Below, one piece after another: positions 32,821 to 39,542 of a stretch of DNA of 40,828 bases. Position 1 is the first letter of the stretch. Each line of letters opens with the position of its first letter. Where the stretch lies: IMG/VR virus record IMGVR_UViG_3300046454_000245, positions 1-40,828 of that record; one strand, written 5' to 3'. The notes beneath the pieces are model-generated. The model did no database searches. It was not told where the DNA came from and was given only the letters and a program-made list of their open reading frames with translations. Both the position numbers and the translations under genes were made by a program. The stretch is from a virus.

Positions 32821-34697
32821 CAGTTGCCTCCCATGGGATGGATTGGTTCGTCGAGGAAGCCATCATCGGGACCGTGCATCGGCCCGTAGTGCTCGTTGAT
32901 CTCCTTCTGCTCGTCAATCATCCGGAATACCTCCTCGTTCGTGAGGGGGCGATTGAAGGCACGCAGCCCTTCGTCACCGGGGTAGCGAGGGGTTTCGCCC
33001 TCGTCGGTGTCGGGGGTGCGAACGTCGGGCCGACGCCAGATGCCTTGGGCGAAGCCGTCCGTGATCGCGTCTGCGATGTCCTCGTGGGTGACCACGTCGA
33101 TGCGGAGAATCTGGTTGAACAGTTTGCGTACGACTGGTGGGATGATCCACTGTCCTGCTTTGTCCTTGTGCAGGAGGATGCGGACGTAGCCCTCGGCCCA
33201 GTTGCCTGTGCCAGTGCGAATGCGTGCGCGTTTGTCGGTCGTACGGTTGAACTGGATGAACTGGTCTTCTGTGAGGCGAAGGCCAGAAGCGCGCACGATA
33301 CCGAGCATTCGGTTCTTGTACGATCCAGCCTTCCCTCCGGGTTCGACCTCGTCCGTGAGGCACTTGACGCGGATGTTGCGTCGGCGGAGGTTGAGGAGAA
33401 CCTTGATCAGTTCGTCGTTGAAGTCCTCTTCGCGCCACTCGTTGGAAGCGCGCAGGAGGTCGGTGTCGAGGTAGAGGATGCCGTTGCGCCGAGCGTCGTG
33501 CAGCCAGACGCCGATCGCGTTGTCGTCTCCCTTACCGATGGTCTCCTTCTTCTTGAATGCCGTGTCGATGTGGACGGAAGCCGCTTCGATATGGCCCAGC
33601 GTTTGCATCTGGAAGAAGAAGTCCTTGTAGTCGATGAAGAGGTCGGGAAGCTGGGATTCGACGAGAGGTGAGAGGTTGCTCGTGCCGGGGTTGTTCTGCT
33701 GCTGGCACGCGAAGTCCTCCGCGTTACGGCGCTTGGCCTCAGCGATCTTCTGCTTCGTCCACAGGTGCGGGTGCGTCGGCTCACCGGTAAGCTCGTCCTC
33801 TGTCTGCCAGAAGAACACGTGCCACTCACCCTTGCCGAACGGAACCTTGTCGAACTGCATCGTGTTGGGGCAGGGCATCCCGGTCCATGTCGCGACACCC
33901 TCGTCTCGGAAGTGGCGACCGGCCACATCGTCATCGAGGTAGCGGGTGAGGACGAACATGAGGAGGCCGTTCTTCTGGAGGGCGTTGAAGGAGGCGTTGA
34001 CGGCCTCGTGCACACCCGTCATGTAGTTGCCACCCTCGCGGAGCTTGTTGATGTAGATGGGGTCATCCCAGACGTGCACACGGTGGTGCCATCCGGTCAT
34101 ACCCGCGCCGACGCCCGTCGAGGCGAACGACTCTTCCTGCAAGGATCGCTCCTTGCGGTAGCCGTGCACGATCGCGTCATCAGCGAAACTCTTCGCGCCC
34201 TTCTTCCAGTTGCCGTACAGCCAGATGAACCACGACTGGCCCGAGTCCTCGGAGATGATGGACTTGATCGCCTTGATGTTGGCGACGGCGAGGGGGGCGG
34301 TGGCGGAAGCGATCAGCGTACTCATGTCAGGCTCGTCGAGGTGGTTCCACAGCATCGCCGCTTTTGTGGCCGTCAGTGACTTGCCGAAGTCACGGGGGAG
34401 GACAACAGCGATGTAGTACTGCTTCGCCGCAATGTCACGGCGACGGGCCAACTCTTTCCACTTCAGGATGTGCGTCTGGAGCCACGTCAGGTAGGGACCG
34501 TGGATCGGCTCGTACAGCCACATCGACTGCTCCGGGTGTGAGGCGAAGTAGAACTCGGTGCCCCAGCAGAGGTCGATGAAGTGGTGCAGTGAGCGCGGGT
34601 GCGTGCCCACGCTCTTCTTGTCGGGAGTGAACCACCGGTTGGGGGAGCAGATGCCCCGCCACAAGTCGCGTTCTGCGTCTGTGTCCCAGCCGATCAT
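32820..34697 (-). CDS. Terminase large subunit
   Basis: 625 aa; the DNA-packaging ATPase and nuclease. Walker A-like PRDFGKSL (101-108) and Walker B VHVWDD (207-212) mark the ATPase. The nuclease domain has acidic residues D378 in HIDTAF, D449/E450 in LTDEVE and D540/D543 in HEDIADAI. The ATG follows AAGGAG at 34,697. The gene is separated from the candidate small subunit (36,454-37,053) by five genes, which is unusual for a packaging module. Confidence 0.92.
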   Translation of the reverse strand: MIGWDTDAERDLWRGICSPNRWFTPDKKSVGTHPRSLHHFIDLCWGTEFYFASHPEQSMWLYEPIHGPYLTWLQTHILKWKELARRRDIAAKQYYIAVVLPRDFGKSLTATKAAMLWNHLDEPDMSTLIASATAPLAVANIKAIKSIISEDSGQSWFIWLYGNWKKGAKSFADDAIVHGYRKERSLQEESFASTGVGAGMTGWHHRVHVWDDPIYINKLREGGNYMTGVHEAVNASFNALQKNGLLMFVLTRYLDDDVAGRHFRDEGVATWTGMPCPNTMQFDKVPFGKGEWHVFFWQTEDELTGEPTHPHLWTKQKIAEAKRRNAEDFACQQQNNPGTSNLSPLVESQLPDLFIDYKDFFFQMQTLGHIEAASVHIDTAFKKKETIGKGDDNAIGVWLHDARRNGILYLDTDLLRASNEWREEDFNDELIKVLLNLRRRNIRVKCLTDEVEPGGKAGSYKNRMLGIVRASGLRLTEDQFIQFNRTTDKRARIRTGTGNWAEGYVRILLHKDKAGQWIIPPVVRKLFNQILRIDVVTHEDIADAITDGFAQGIWRRPDVRTPDTDEGETPRYPGDEGLRAFNRPLTNEEVFRMIDEQKEINEHYGPMHGPDDGFLDEPIHPMGGN

Positions 34698-34706
34698 GGT
34701 CGCTCC

Positions 34707-34952
34707 TTAGCGTCTGTTGAGGTGACTCTTGTCTGGCCCATCCCCATCGAATGCAGCGTCCGTCAGTGTTTCCCTGATCTTGTTGCGTGCCGCCCCCGCA
34801 CGAGGCCCGCGAAGCGTCGAGGGCACGACCGAGTGTGCGCCATGTCCGTGTGATGCCCCAGCATGAGTAGCATGGCTACGAAGAACTGCCTTGCTCTTGA
34901 CAGTAGTGTCGTCGGGACCGTTTTCGTCGTCTTCGGTCGGCTGGTCATTCAT
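34707..34952 (-). CDS. Small disordered protein (81 aa)
   Basis: The start is ATG 34952, five bases after GGAG. The product begins MNDQPTEDDENGPDDTTVKS, then has a His/Ala/Gly-rich middle (HATHAGASHGHGAHS) and a basic end (RGPRAGAARNKIRE). Likely disordered. No family recognised. It precedes the large terminase gene in the transcript. Confidence 0.5.
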   Translation of the reverse strand: MNDQPTEDDENGPDDTTVKSKAVLRSHATHAGASHGHGAHSVVPSTLRGPRAGAARNKIRETLTDAAFDGDGPDKSHLNRR

Positions 34953-35229
34953 TGGCACTCCTGATCTTCACAGAACGAGGCTTCTTGAACATGAGACGCT
35001 CGATCCGAGCAGCCTCCTTGAGTGCGAGTGTGCTGATCCGGGGACGCTCGCTGGTCGGGAGACGGCGGCGATTGTAGACACCCGCGTTGTAGCCATCGAG
35101 TTTCTTGTCGAGGGTGACCGTCATCTCAACGAGTGCATTAAAGGACTCGATCAACGTGGCCTGTTCTTCGAGCCTCGCGGCGAGGTCGGTTGTGAAGAGG
35201 AGACGGAGATTGCGGATGAACTGTTTCAT
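34945..35229 (-). CDS. Helical basic protein (94 aa)
   Basis: A probable coiled coil at residues 15-50 (DLAARLEEQATLIESFNALVE), followed by a basic region (NRRRLPTSERPR, FKKPRSVKIRS). It overlaps the genes on both sides. No family recognised. DNA-binding or small-terminase-like oligomerisation is conceivable but unproven. Confidence 0.5.
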   Translation of the reverse strand: MKQFIRNLRLLFTTDLAARLEEQATLIESFNALVEMTVTLDKKLDGYNAGVYNRRRLPTSERPRISTLALKEAARIERLMFKKPRSVKIRSANE

Positions 35230-35498
35230 GCCTGCTCGCTTTCTGCACCCGTGGGGAACTGAGCGTTCCAGTAGTCGGCCTTCGTCATTGGGGTGCGGGG
35301 GTTGGGACGGTTGTTGTGGACGGAGTGGGCGTAGTTGGCGAGGGCTGCCCGCTTCGCGGCCCCGAGGTCCTGCCCATCCTTCGTAGCCTGCTCACGTGAC
35401 TTCTCGACGATCGTGGTGCAATCGGAGCAGTAGTGCTCCGCGTAGAACTCTGGGGTCTTGGCGCGGCCGCAGTTGTGACAGGTGGATGACATCGGCAT
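35226..35498 (-). CDS. Zinc-ribbon protein (90 aa)
   Basis: Two CxxC pairs near the N terminus (C7xxC10 in TCHNCG; C24xxC27 in YCSDCT) make a zinc ribbon. A Lys/Glu/Ala helix (35-60) and a polar tail follow. ATG 35498 follows GAGG. It is likely nucleic-acid or protein binding. It is the second small zinc protein in the window, after 3,545-3,976. Function unknown. Confidence 0.65.
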   Translation of the reverse strand: MPMSSTCHNCGRAKTPEFYAEHYCSDCTTIVEKSREQATKDGQDLGAAKRAALANYAHSVHNNRPNPRTPMTKADYWNAQFPTGAESEQA

Positions 35499-35523
35499 GA
35501 GAACCTCTTTCGGTGGTGTGGGA

Positions 35524-36087
35524 CTAGTGTTCCGGACCCTCGGCCCGGTTGGTTGAGATCGAGTCGCCCCACTGATCGGGATGATTGTCCATGATCAGCC
35601 GGTAGGTCCGGACACGAGCGAAGGTGGTGAGCATGAACTGGGCCATGGAGAGGCCGAACTGGTGGATGTCGATCTTGGCGCGACAGGTGGAGACGACGAG
35701 GTCGGGGGAGCACTCCACGAGGTCGTGGTTGACGAGGTACTCGGTCACGGCCCCGAGGCAGACAGTCCGGATCGCGTCCTCGGGATGATGGAGTGTGTCG
35801 TAGAGCTTGTCGAGGTCATCGATACAGTAGCCGATCGAGCCAGCGAGGGTGACGGTCGCGCCATCGCGCGTGGTCACCGTGGCCGGGCCGAAGGAGGAGT
35901 ACCGGCGACGGTTCGTCTGCCGGTAGAGCATGTCGATGACTGGGAACTTCCAGTGGATGCCCGGACCGAGGGTGATGCGGTACTTGCCGAGACGGACGCG
36001 GATCGCCTGTTCCCACGGTTGGACGATCGTCCACCAGATGAAGAACTGGAAGAACCGCTGGATGAACTCGAAGATGGAGGAAATCAT
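35524..36087 (-). CDS. SPFH / Band-7 / stomatin-like membrane protein
   Basis: 187 aa starting with an N-terminal hydrophobic helix (residues about 3-22, SIFEFIQRFFQFFIWWTIVQ), then QPWEQAIRVRLGKYRITLGPGIHWKFPVIDM, the hallmark start of the SPFH/Band-7 domain of stomatin, prohibitin and HflKC, followed by the TVTTRDGATVTLAGSIGYCID core. The C-terminal third is helical, though shorter than in host homologues. Such proteins scaffold membrane proteases. The neighbour at 36,084 is an HExxH zincin, an arrangement reminiscent of HflKC with FtsH. Role in this phage unknown. Confidence 0.8.
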   Translation of the reverse strand: MISSIFEFIQRFFQFFIWWTIVQPWEQAIRVRLGKYRITLGPGIHWKFPVIDMLYRQTNRRRYSSFGPATVTTRDGATVTLAGSIGYCIDDLDKLYDTLHHPEDAIRTVCLGAVTEYLVNHDLVECSPDLVVSTCRAKIDIHQFGLSMAQFMLTTFARVRTYRLIMDNHPDQWGDSISTNRAEGPEH

Positions 36088-36509
36088 CGTGCCACCTGTT
36101 CTTCGTAGGGTACGTCTTCAAGCGTGGCCTGATACTCCACGAGCTTGCGATCGAGAACCTTTTGCCAACGGGCCTTGCGGGTCTTGGAGGCCATGACCCA
36201 GTCGGAGACGAATGTGGCCCACGCGACTATCAGCACCTCTTCGAGCGTCTCATCGAACTTGCCCCGGATCAGTTCGCTCATCACGACGTGGACAAGCTCA
36301 TGGATGATGAAGGGGATGATCTGGGGACCGTTGTTCAGGTCGATCTCGATCTTGACGTGCTTGGGTGGGAAGTACTCAGGGAAGTCCACGGCCGCGCCGG
36401 TCCCTCCCATCTTCGTCCCGGGGATCACTGTGGTGATCGGACGGTCGAAGAGGTCAAGCAGATGCCGGTGGAGGATCGGCCGCGACCACGGCTTCGCTGT
36501 GCTGGACAT
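36084..36509 (-). CDS. Small zincin-like metallopeptidase (HExxH)
   Basis: A 141-aa protein with FIIHELVHVVMSEL: HExxH at 70-74 and candidate third ligands E87, E90 or E91 in FDETLEEVL. ATG 36509 follows AGGAGG. Downstream helices contain VAWATFVSDWV. Domains of this size and pattern occur as phage-encoded zincins of unknown substrate. It directly precedes the SPFH protein in the transcript and overlaps it by four bases, so joint action at the host membrane is possible. Catalysis is predicted only. Confidence 0.65.
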   Translation of the reverse strand: MSSTAKPWSRPILHRHLLDLFDRPITTVIPGTKMGGTGAAVDFPEYFPPKHVKIEIDLNNGPQIIPFIIHELVHVVMSELIRGKFDETLEEVLIVAWATFVSDWVMASKTRKARWQKVLDRKLVEYQATLEDVPYEEQVAR

Positions 36510-37053
36510 CGGGAGCCTCCTTGGGGACGAAGAGTTCTTGGAAGCACTCGAAGACGAGTTCGAAACCGACAGCCTTCATGAGGCGGAGGAGGCGAGCCTT
36601 GGCATCGGCGTAGGTGACCGGGGAGCCCGGGCCGAGTTCCTTCGTCGAGGCTTGGTCCTTCAGCTTGATCCAGAGAGACATGGCATTCATTGCCGTCTCG
36701 TAGTTCATGCCGGGAGCGAACGCGATCTTGCGGAGGGAGCCAAGGATGCGCTTGCGGGTGTCCTCGTCGTCGATCGCGCCCGTTTCGAGGTCGCGGAGGT
36801 CGGCATCGGTCAGGAGGGTATTCGGGTCAGCAGCGGGACCCCGCTTCGCCCTCGGCGCGGTGGCCCGGCGCTTGGTCTGAGGAGCCAGAACCCCCTCATC
36901 AATGAGTCCCTTCCTAGCTCTCCCCACTGTAACAGGATCGACTCCTGTGTTCCGGGCGACCTCCGAGTCGCGGGATTCAGGATGCTCGATTAGGTACTGT
37001 GCAGCAAGCTCACGGCGCGTCGGGCGCGGACCGGGAGGCGTAGGATCAGCCAT
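36454..37053 (-). CDS. HTH DNA-binding protein, candidate terminase small subunit or regulator
   Basis: 199 aa from ATG 37053 (MADPTPPGPRPTRRELAAQY), eight bases after GGAG; the longer frame to 37236 is rejected because it crosses the promoter and operator region. The N-terminal 50 residues contain a helix-turn-helix pattern (QYLIEHPESRDSEVARNTGVDPVTVGRARKGLIDEG). The C-terminal part is helical. As first gene of the leftward operon it could be the small terminase subunit that recognises the packaging site, or a repressor acting on the repeated motifs upstream. Neither can be settled from sequence. Confidence 0.6.
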   Translation of the reverse strand: MADPTPPGPRPTRRELAAQYLIEHPESRDSEVARNTGVDPVTVGRARKGLIDEGVLAPQTKRRATAPRAKRGPAADPNTLLTDADLRDLETGAIDDEDTRKRILGSLRKIAFAPGMNYETAMNAMSLWIKLKDQASTKELGPGSPVTYADAKARLLRLMKAVGFELVFECFQELFVPKEAPDVQHSEAVVAADPPPASA

Positions 37054-37153
37054 CTTGAAACTCCTTTTTTTATCCGGCACATAGGCACCCTGCCTCTGTC
37101 TCTCAGCGCGCGAGTTGGGGTCGTACCCGGCACCCCCATGGAGAGGGGTAGGG

Positions 37154-37182
37154 ATGAGACGAGTGGGGTGGGGAGAGGTCAA
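37154..37182 (-). promoter_or_regulatory. Candidate sigma70-type promoter for the leftward operon
   Basis: On the minus strand TTGACC (37182-37177) is followed by a 17-base spacer and TCTCAT (37159-37154). Five of six and four of six positions match the sigma70 consensus. It would start transcription about 95 bases before the HTH gene. No T-rich UP element is seen. Confidence 0.5.
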
Positions 37183-37220
37183 TCCGTGTGGTGACACACG
37201 TGCCCGAGCCGCGAGGGGGT

Positions 37221-37236
37221 GTGTCAAAATGGACAC
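37221..37236. promoter_or_regulatory. Operator-like palindrome, copy 1
   Basis: GTGTCAAAATGGACAC, an inverted repeat GTGTC/GACAC around AAAATG. An identical 16-base copy lies at 37,392-37,407. Adjacent bases add GACACGTGTC, giving a second overlapping palindrome. It lies upstream of the leftward promoter and is a candidate binding site for the HTH protein at 36,454-37,053. Confidence 0.6.
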
Positions 37237-37321
37237 GTGTCTACTCTACCACACCCCGCGCCCGGCTGCGCCCGTTCCGTGTCAAGGAACTGTCAACTCT
37301 GCTGCTCCCAATGGCCGTGCG

Positions 37322-37346
37322 TAACGCAATGGGGCGCAATGCGTTA
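37322..37346. repeat. Inverted repeat TAACGCA / TGCGTTA
   Basis: TAACGCA at 37322-37328 pairs with TGCGTTA at 37340-37346, with 11 bases between. Both arms are perfect. It lies between the two operator-like palindromes and could be a protein-binding or hairpin element. A role is not deducible. Confidence 0.5.
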
Positions 37347-37391
37347 TGCCCGCCTCGTAACCTCAAGCGGCACAACGACATCCAGCATACT

Positions 37392-37407
37392 GTGTCAAAA
37401 TGGACAC
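37392..37407. promoter_or_regulatory. Operator-like palindrome, copy 2
   Basis: An identical copy of GTGTCAAAATGGACAC; here the flanking T and A extend the arms to TGTGTC/GACACA. Half-sites TGTCAA also occur at 37,280 and 37,291 (plus strand) and, in reverse, as TTGACA at 37,442 and 37,579. The last coincides with the -35 box of the rightward promoter. Confidence 0.6.
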
Positions 37408-37578
37408 ACCCCAACAATGCGTGTTGCACGAGATGCAGGACTTGACAACCTCGTAAGTCGTTGCGGCACAATAGCCGACCGATTGGCAAGGCTCTTGCAC
37501 TGTCCTTCGGTGCAGGGCGACGGCGGAGCGGGCGACGAGGACCCGCGCAGCGGCCGCGAACGAAACGAACGAGGGGCC

Positions 37579-37607
37579 TTGACAGTCCGCACGAGCGGCC
37601 CCATACT
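37579..37607 (+). promoter_or_regulatory. Candidate sigma70-type promoter for the rightward operon
   Basis: Perfect TTGACA (37579-37584), a 17-base spacer and CATACT (37602-37607, four of six matches to TATAAT). Predicted start near 37,614. It gives an untranslated leader of about 690 bases before the first rightward gene. A weaker TTGACA with a 19-base spacing to CACAAT lies at 37,442-37,472. Confidence 0.6.
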
Positions 37608-37952
37608 GGAGTCACAGCAGCGGCACACGGCTGGACCCTCGCGGGGCCGGTCGAGACAGCAGACAGGTTAGGTCCGGTCCAGCGTGTCACCGCGCTGGTT
37701 CAAAGGCACCGCGTACGTAAGTCGTCCGGCCACTCCCAAGGTGGTCCGGGGCTCTCTCCCGACACGAGCTAGACGGGGAACCCCAAAGGCGCAGTCAAAA
37801 GGTGCACCGGGGCCACTACATAGCAGCCTACGGCAGAGCGTAGGGTCAACGGGATACGCGATGCAGTCAGTCATCGCCCCGCACCCGAAGCGAAGCCCGA
37901 TGCCGCGAACCCCAGAGATGCCATGGCAGATGGTCGTACCATCGCGCCGGGA

Positions 37953-38043
37953 GTCCGACTCACGTTGTAGGTGGGCTCCTTGCGAAGCGCGGTGGGAGCC
38001 CGGTGAGCCTCAATGGCGGCAGCACGGGGAACATGAGTCGGAC
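37953..38043 (+). ncRNA. Candidate structured RNA closed by a 10-bp stem
   Basis: GTCCGACTCA (37953-37962) is perfectly complementary to TGAGTCGGAC (38034-38043). Inside, GGGCTCC (37973-37979) pairs with GGAGCCC (37995-38001), and GCC/GGC forms a further small stem. The result is a multibranched fold of about 91 bases. It lies in the untranslated leader. Could be a stable sRNA, attenuator or protein-binding site. Hand-folded only. Confidence 0.5.
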
Positions 38044-38209
38044 ACGATATGCGGCGGCTCCAACAGTCAGCGCGACGACGACAGTGGTCACGACCCGCGA
38101 GGGACGAGGTGACCAAGCCCAGCGCAGCGACACGAGAGTGCCAACCGCTAACCTCCGACGAAGGCAGGCAAGGCCATCACAGGGCAGGACAGCGACTCAG
38201 ACTGACACC

Positions 38210-38260
38210 GCCCGTGGTTACTCGGTTCAGCACCGAGTCTGACGAGCCCGCAGCACGGGC
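38210..38260 (+). ncRNA. Candidate structured RNA with a T-arm-like hairpin
   Basis: GCCCGTG (38210-38216) pairs with CACGGGC (38254-38260). Inside lies CTCGGT-TCAGC-ACCGAG (38221-38237), which can also be read as a tRNA T arm (5-bp stem CTCGG/CCGAG with loop TTCAGCA). It lies just upstream of the first rightward gene. The resemblance to a T arm is partial because the conserved A58 position is G. Confidence 0.4.
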
Positions 38261-38300
38261 CAGCCCATCAGGGCGAAACCAATCTCCAAGGAGCATCACA

Positions 38301-38489
38301 GTGGCTAACGTGGACGTGAAGGTCAAGGGCAACGTGGCGACCATCACCATCGACCTGTCGGCAAACTTCGGTCCGTCGGCGAGCGGCAAGACGCAGATGG
38401 TGGCGAGCACGCACGGCAACATCGTCATCCCCGGCACGGACGTGACGCTGGGCCTCAACGCCTACCGCAAGACGCCGAAGGCGGCCTAA
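38301..38489 (+). CDS. Small phage protein (62 aa), first gene of the rightward arm
   Basis: GTG start at 38301, seven bases after GGAG. The product has VKVKGNVATITIDLS, GPSASGKTQMVASTHGN and DVTLGLNAYRK, a pattern I associate with a small conserved phage protein of unknown function (beta-rich, about 60 residues). It is placed as the first gene after the structured leader, so it is likely early and highly expressed. Confidence 0.7.
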   Translation: MANVDVKVKGNVATITIDLSANFGPSASGKTQMVASTHGNIVIPGTDVTLGLNAYRKTPKAA

Positions 38490-38510
38490 GCAACACAGCA
38501 GCACGTGAGA

Positions 38511-38556
38511 CACGGGGCGACCCAAGCCGGTCCGGACTTCAGTGTCCAGCCCCGTG
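38511..38556 (+). ncRNA. Compact three-way-junction RNA element
   Basis: An outer stem CACGGGGC (38511-38518) / GCCCCGTG (38549-38556) encloses two 4-bp hairpins: GACC-CAAGCC-GGTC (38519-38532) and GGAC-TTCAGT-GTCC (38534-38547). Only one unpaired base separates the hairpins and one follows the second. All 16 pairs are Watson-Crick. It is followed by CACACTTTT, so it could act as an RNA processing signal or weak terminator directly before the tRNA-like RNA. Confidence 0.55.
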
Positions 38557-38565
38557 CACACTTTT

Positions 38566-38662
38566 GGACGCCTCAGCAAGACACGCTGAACGTCAGTGAA
38601 TCCCTTGGTAGGCCACCAAGTAGAGGACACTGACGGCCCGGGTTTGACTCCCGGGGCGTCCA
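38566..38662 (+). tRNA. tRNA-like RNA with enlarged anticodon-side arm, no encoded CCA
   Basis: Acceptor GGACGCC (38566-38572) pairs fully with GGCGTCC (38655-38661); the discriminator is A. T arm: CCGGG (38138-equivalent positions 38638-38642), loop TTTGACT, CCCGG (38650-38654). A D-arm-like hairpin CAGC-AAGACAC-GCTG (38574-38588) lacks the usual GG. In place of a normal anticodon arm there is an 8-bp stem CGTCAGTG (38591-38598) / CACTGACG (38628-38635) enclosing an internal loop and a second stem CTTGGT (38604-38609) / ACCAAG (38615-38620). The total is 97 bases, longer than a class I tRNA. No anticodon can be assigned. It could be a tRNA mimic, an intron-bearing tRNA or a degenerate class II tRNA. 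Confidence 0.65.
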
Positions 38663-38740
38663 CGCATCTCCAGAACGAACGAGGCGTCGGTCCACGCCTA
38701 CCGCAGCACGCGGATGGAGAGGTACAACAGCGGAGGCAAC

Positions 38741-38935
38741 ATGGCGAGGCTCATGAAGCACAAAGAGAAGGTCGTGAAGGTGACCAAGGTCAACACGTTC
38801 GTCGTCGTGAACACCCCGCATGGTCAGTTCGTCATCGACGTGTACCCCGACTCGTGCGTGATGCTCCTGCCCAATGTGCCAAAGCCCAGCACCGCAACCG
38901 ACACGTGCTTCCACGTGTACCCGAGGCCCGCATGA
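38741..38935 (+). CDS. Small hypothetical protein (64 aa)
   Basis: ATG 38741 follows GGAGG at four bases; a longer frame to 38714 lacks a site. The product MARLMKHKEKVVKVTKVNTF is a short beta-rich domain with VVVNTPHGQFVIDVYPDSCV. Its stop overlaps the next start (ATGA). Function unknown. Confidence 0.6.
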   Translation: MARLMKHKEKVVKVTKVNTFVVVNTPHGQFVIDVYPDSCVMLLPNVPKPSTATDTCFHVYPRPA

Positions 38936-39084
38936 GGATAGTAGACCTGACGTGGATTCCATCACTCGGCAAGTTCCGGGTGGGCTACGAGAATGGCAAG
39001 TACGAGTATGTCACCCCCGAGATTCTGGCCGCGTCCTTCATGCGGGCCATCACCGTCAAGAGGCATGATGTTCAATCTGCGTAG
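38932..39084 (+). CDS. Small hypothetical protein (50 aa)
   Basis: ATG 38932 overlaps the preceding stop. It reads MRIVDLTWIPSLGKFRVGYE and continues with EYVTPEILAASFMRAI, a KTPR-like short beta/alpha peptide. It resembles the small KTSC-type or similar phage peptides in length only. Function unknown. Confidence 0.55.
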   Translation: MRIVDLTWIPSLGKFRVGYENGKYEYVTPEILAASFMRAITVKRHDVQSA

Positions 39085-39253
39085 TGCACACCGGCTCGCC
39101 ATCGAGGCGAAACCAGCGACGCTGATTCAACTAGCGTACCGCGAACACCGGAGCGAGTGCAACACGTGCAGCACCGACGAGGTATGTGACGAGGCAGCGG
39201 TGCTGCTCACCGCCGTGGGCTTCGAACAGGACGAGGTGGAACGGTGGTTGTGA
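39068..39253 (+). CDS. Small Cys-containing protein (61 aa)
   Basis: Two adjacent ATGs (39065 and 39068) follow AGAGG; the second has the better spacing. The product carries SECNTCSTDEVCDEA, three cysteines spaced CxxC-x5-C, perhaps a metal site. It has a helical N terminus and an acidic helical C terminus. It overlaps the preceding gene. Function unknown. Confidence 0.55.
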   Translation: MFNLRSAHRLAIEAKPATLIQLAYREHRSECNTCSTDEVCDEAAVLLTAVGFEQDEVERWL

Positions 39254-39351
39254 ATCTGCCGTGGACATGGTGGCTCGCGTATGCGATGCTCACCGCTGGT
39301 CAGGTCGCAATCGTGGTCTACGCGCTCTGGCGCGTCAGGAGGGGAGATTGA
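39244..39351 (+). CDS. 35-aa single-pass membrane peptide
   Basis: GTG 39244 follows GAGG at seven bases; the GTG at 39250 in frame is less well spaced. The product MVVNLPWTWWLAYAMLTAGQ continues with VAIVVYALWRVRRGD: one hydrophobic helix of about 22 residues followed by a basic tail (inside). The stop overlaps the TTG start of the next gene. Function unknown. Confidence 0.6.
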   Translation: MVVNLPWTWWLAYAMLTAGQVAIVVYALWRVRRGD

Positions 39352-39542
39352 CACGCAAGGACTATGAGAATATCGCGGCAGAGTTGCGCTCTCAGTACGC
39401 ACTCATGACCGCTGAATCGAGCGACATGCGACAAGGGTATCGCTACGCTGTCCTCACCGTGGCGGATGCACTGGCGAACAGTAAGCTATTCAACCGTGAC
39501 CGGTTCATCGCTGCAACCGGCATCTACGAGGGGGCCGCATGA
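39348..39542 (+). CDS. Small hypothetical protein (64 aa), TTG start
   Basis: TTG 39348 overlaps the previous stop (TTGA) and follows AGGAGG at five bases, so a rare start codon is compensated by a near-perfect site. The product has TRKDYENIAAELRSQYALMT and, near its end, RDRFIAATGIYEGAA, a helical small protein of a kind common in phage early regions. Its stop overlaps the next gene (ATGA). Confidence 0.65.
   Translation: MTRKDYENIAAELRSQYALMTAESSDMRQGYRYAVLTVADALANSKLFNRDRFIAATGIYEGAA

Larger units (their letters stand above)
37608..38300 (+). other. Long gene-free, structured leader of the rightward operon
   Basis: No convincing gene is present: open frames here are Arg/Pro/Ser-rich and lack good ribosome binding sites. 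The stretch is rich in stable stems. CCGGCCAC (37726-37733) pairs with GTGG-T-CCGG (37741-37749) with one bulge. Others are CCTACG/CGTAGG near 37,830, GATGGT-CGT-ACCATC (37929-37943), a 10-bp long-range stem (37,953-38,043) and the element at 38,210-38,260. It may be a noncoding RNA, an origin or a packaging site. The rest of the gap, 37,054-37,578, holds the promoters and palindromes listed separately. Confidence 0.55.

Noticed and set aside
37684-38112. 142-codon open frame in the control region
   Set aside because: Arg/Pro/Ser-rich composition, no ribosome binding site and overlap with several stable stems point to non-coding DNA.
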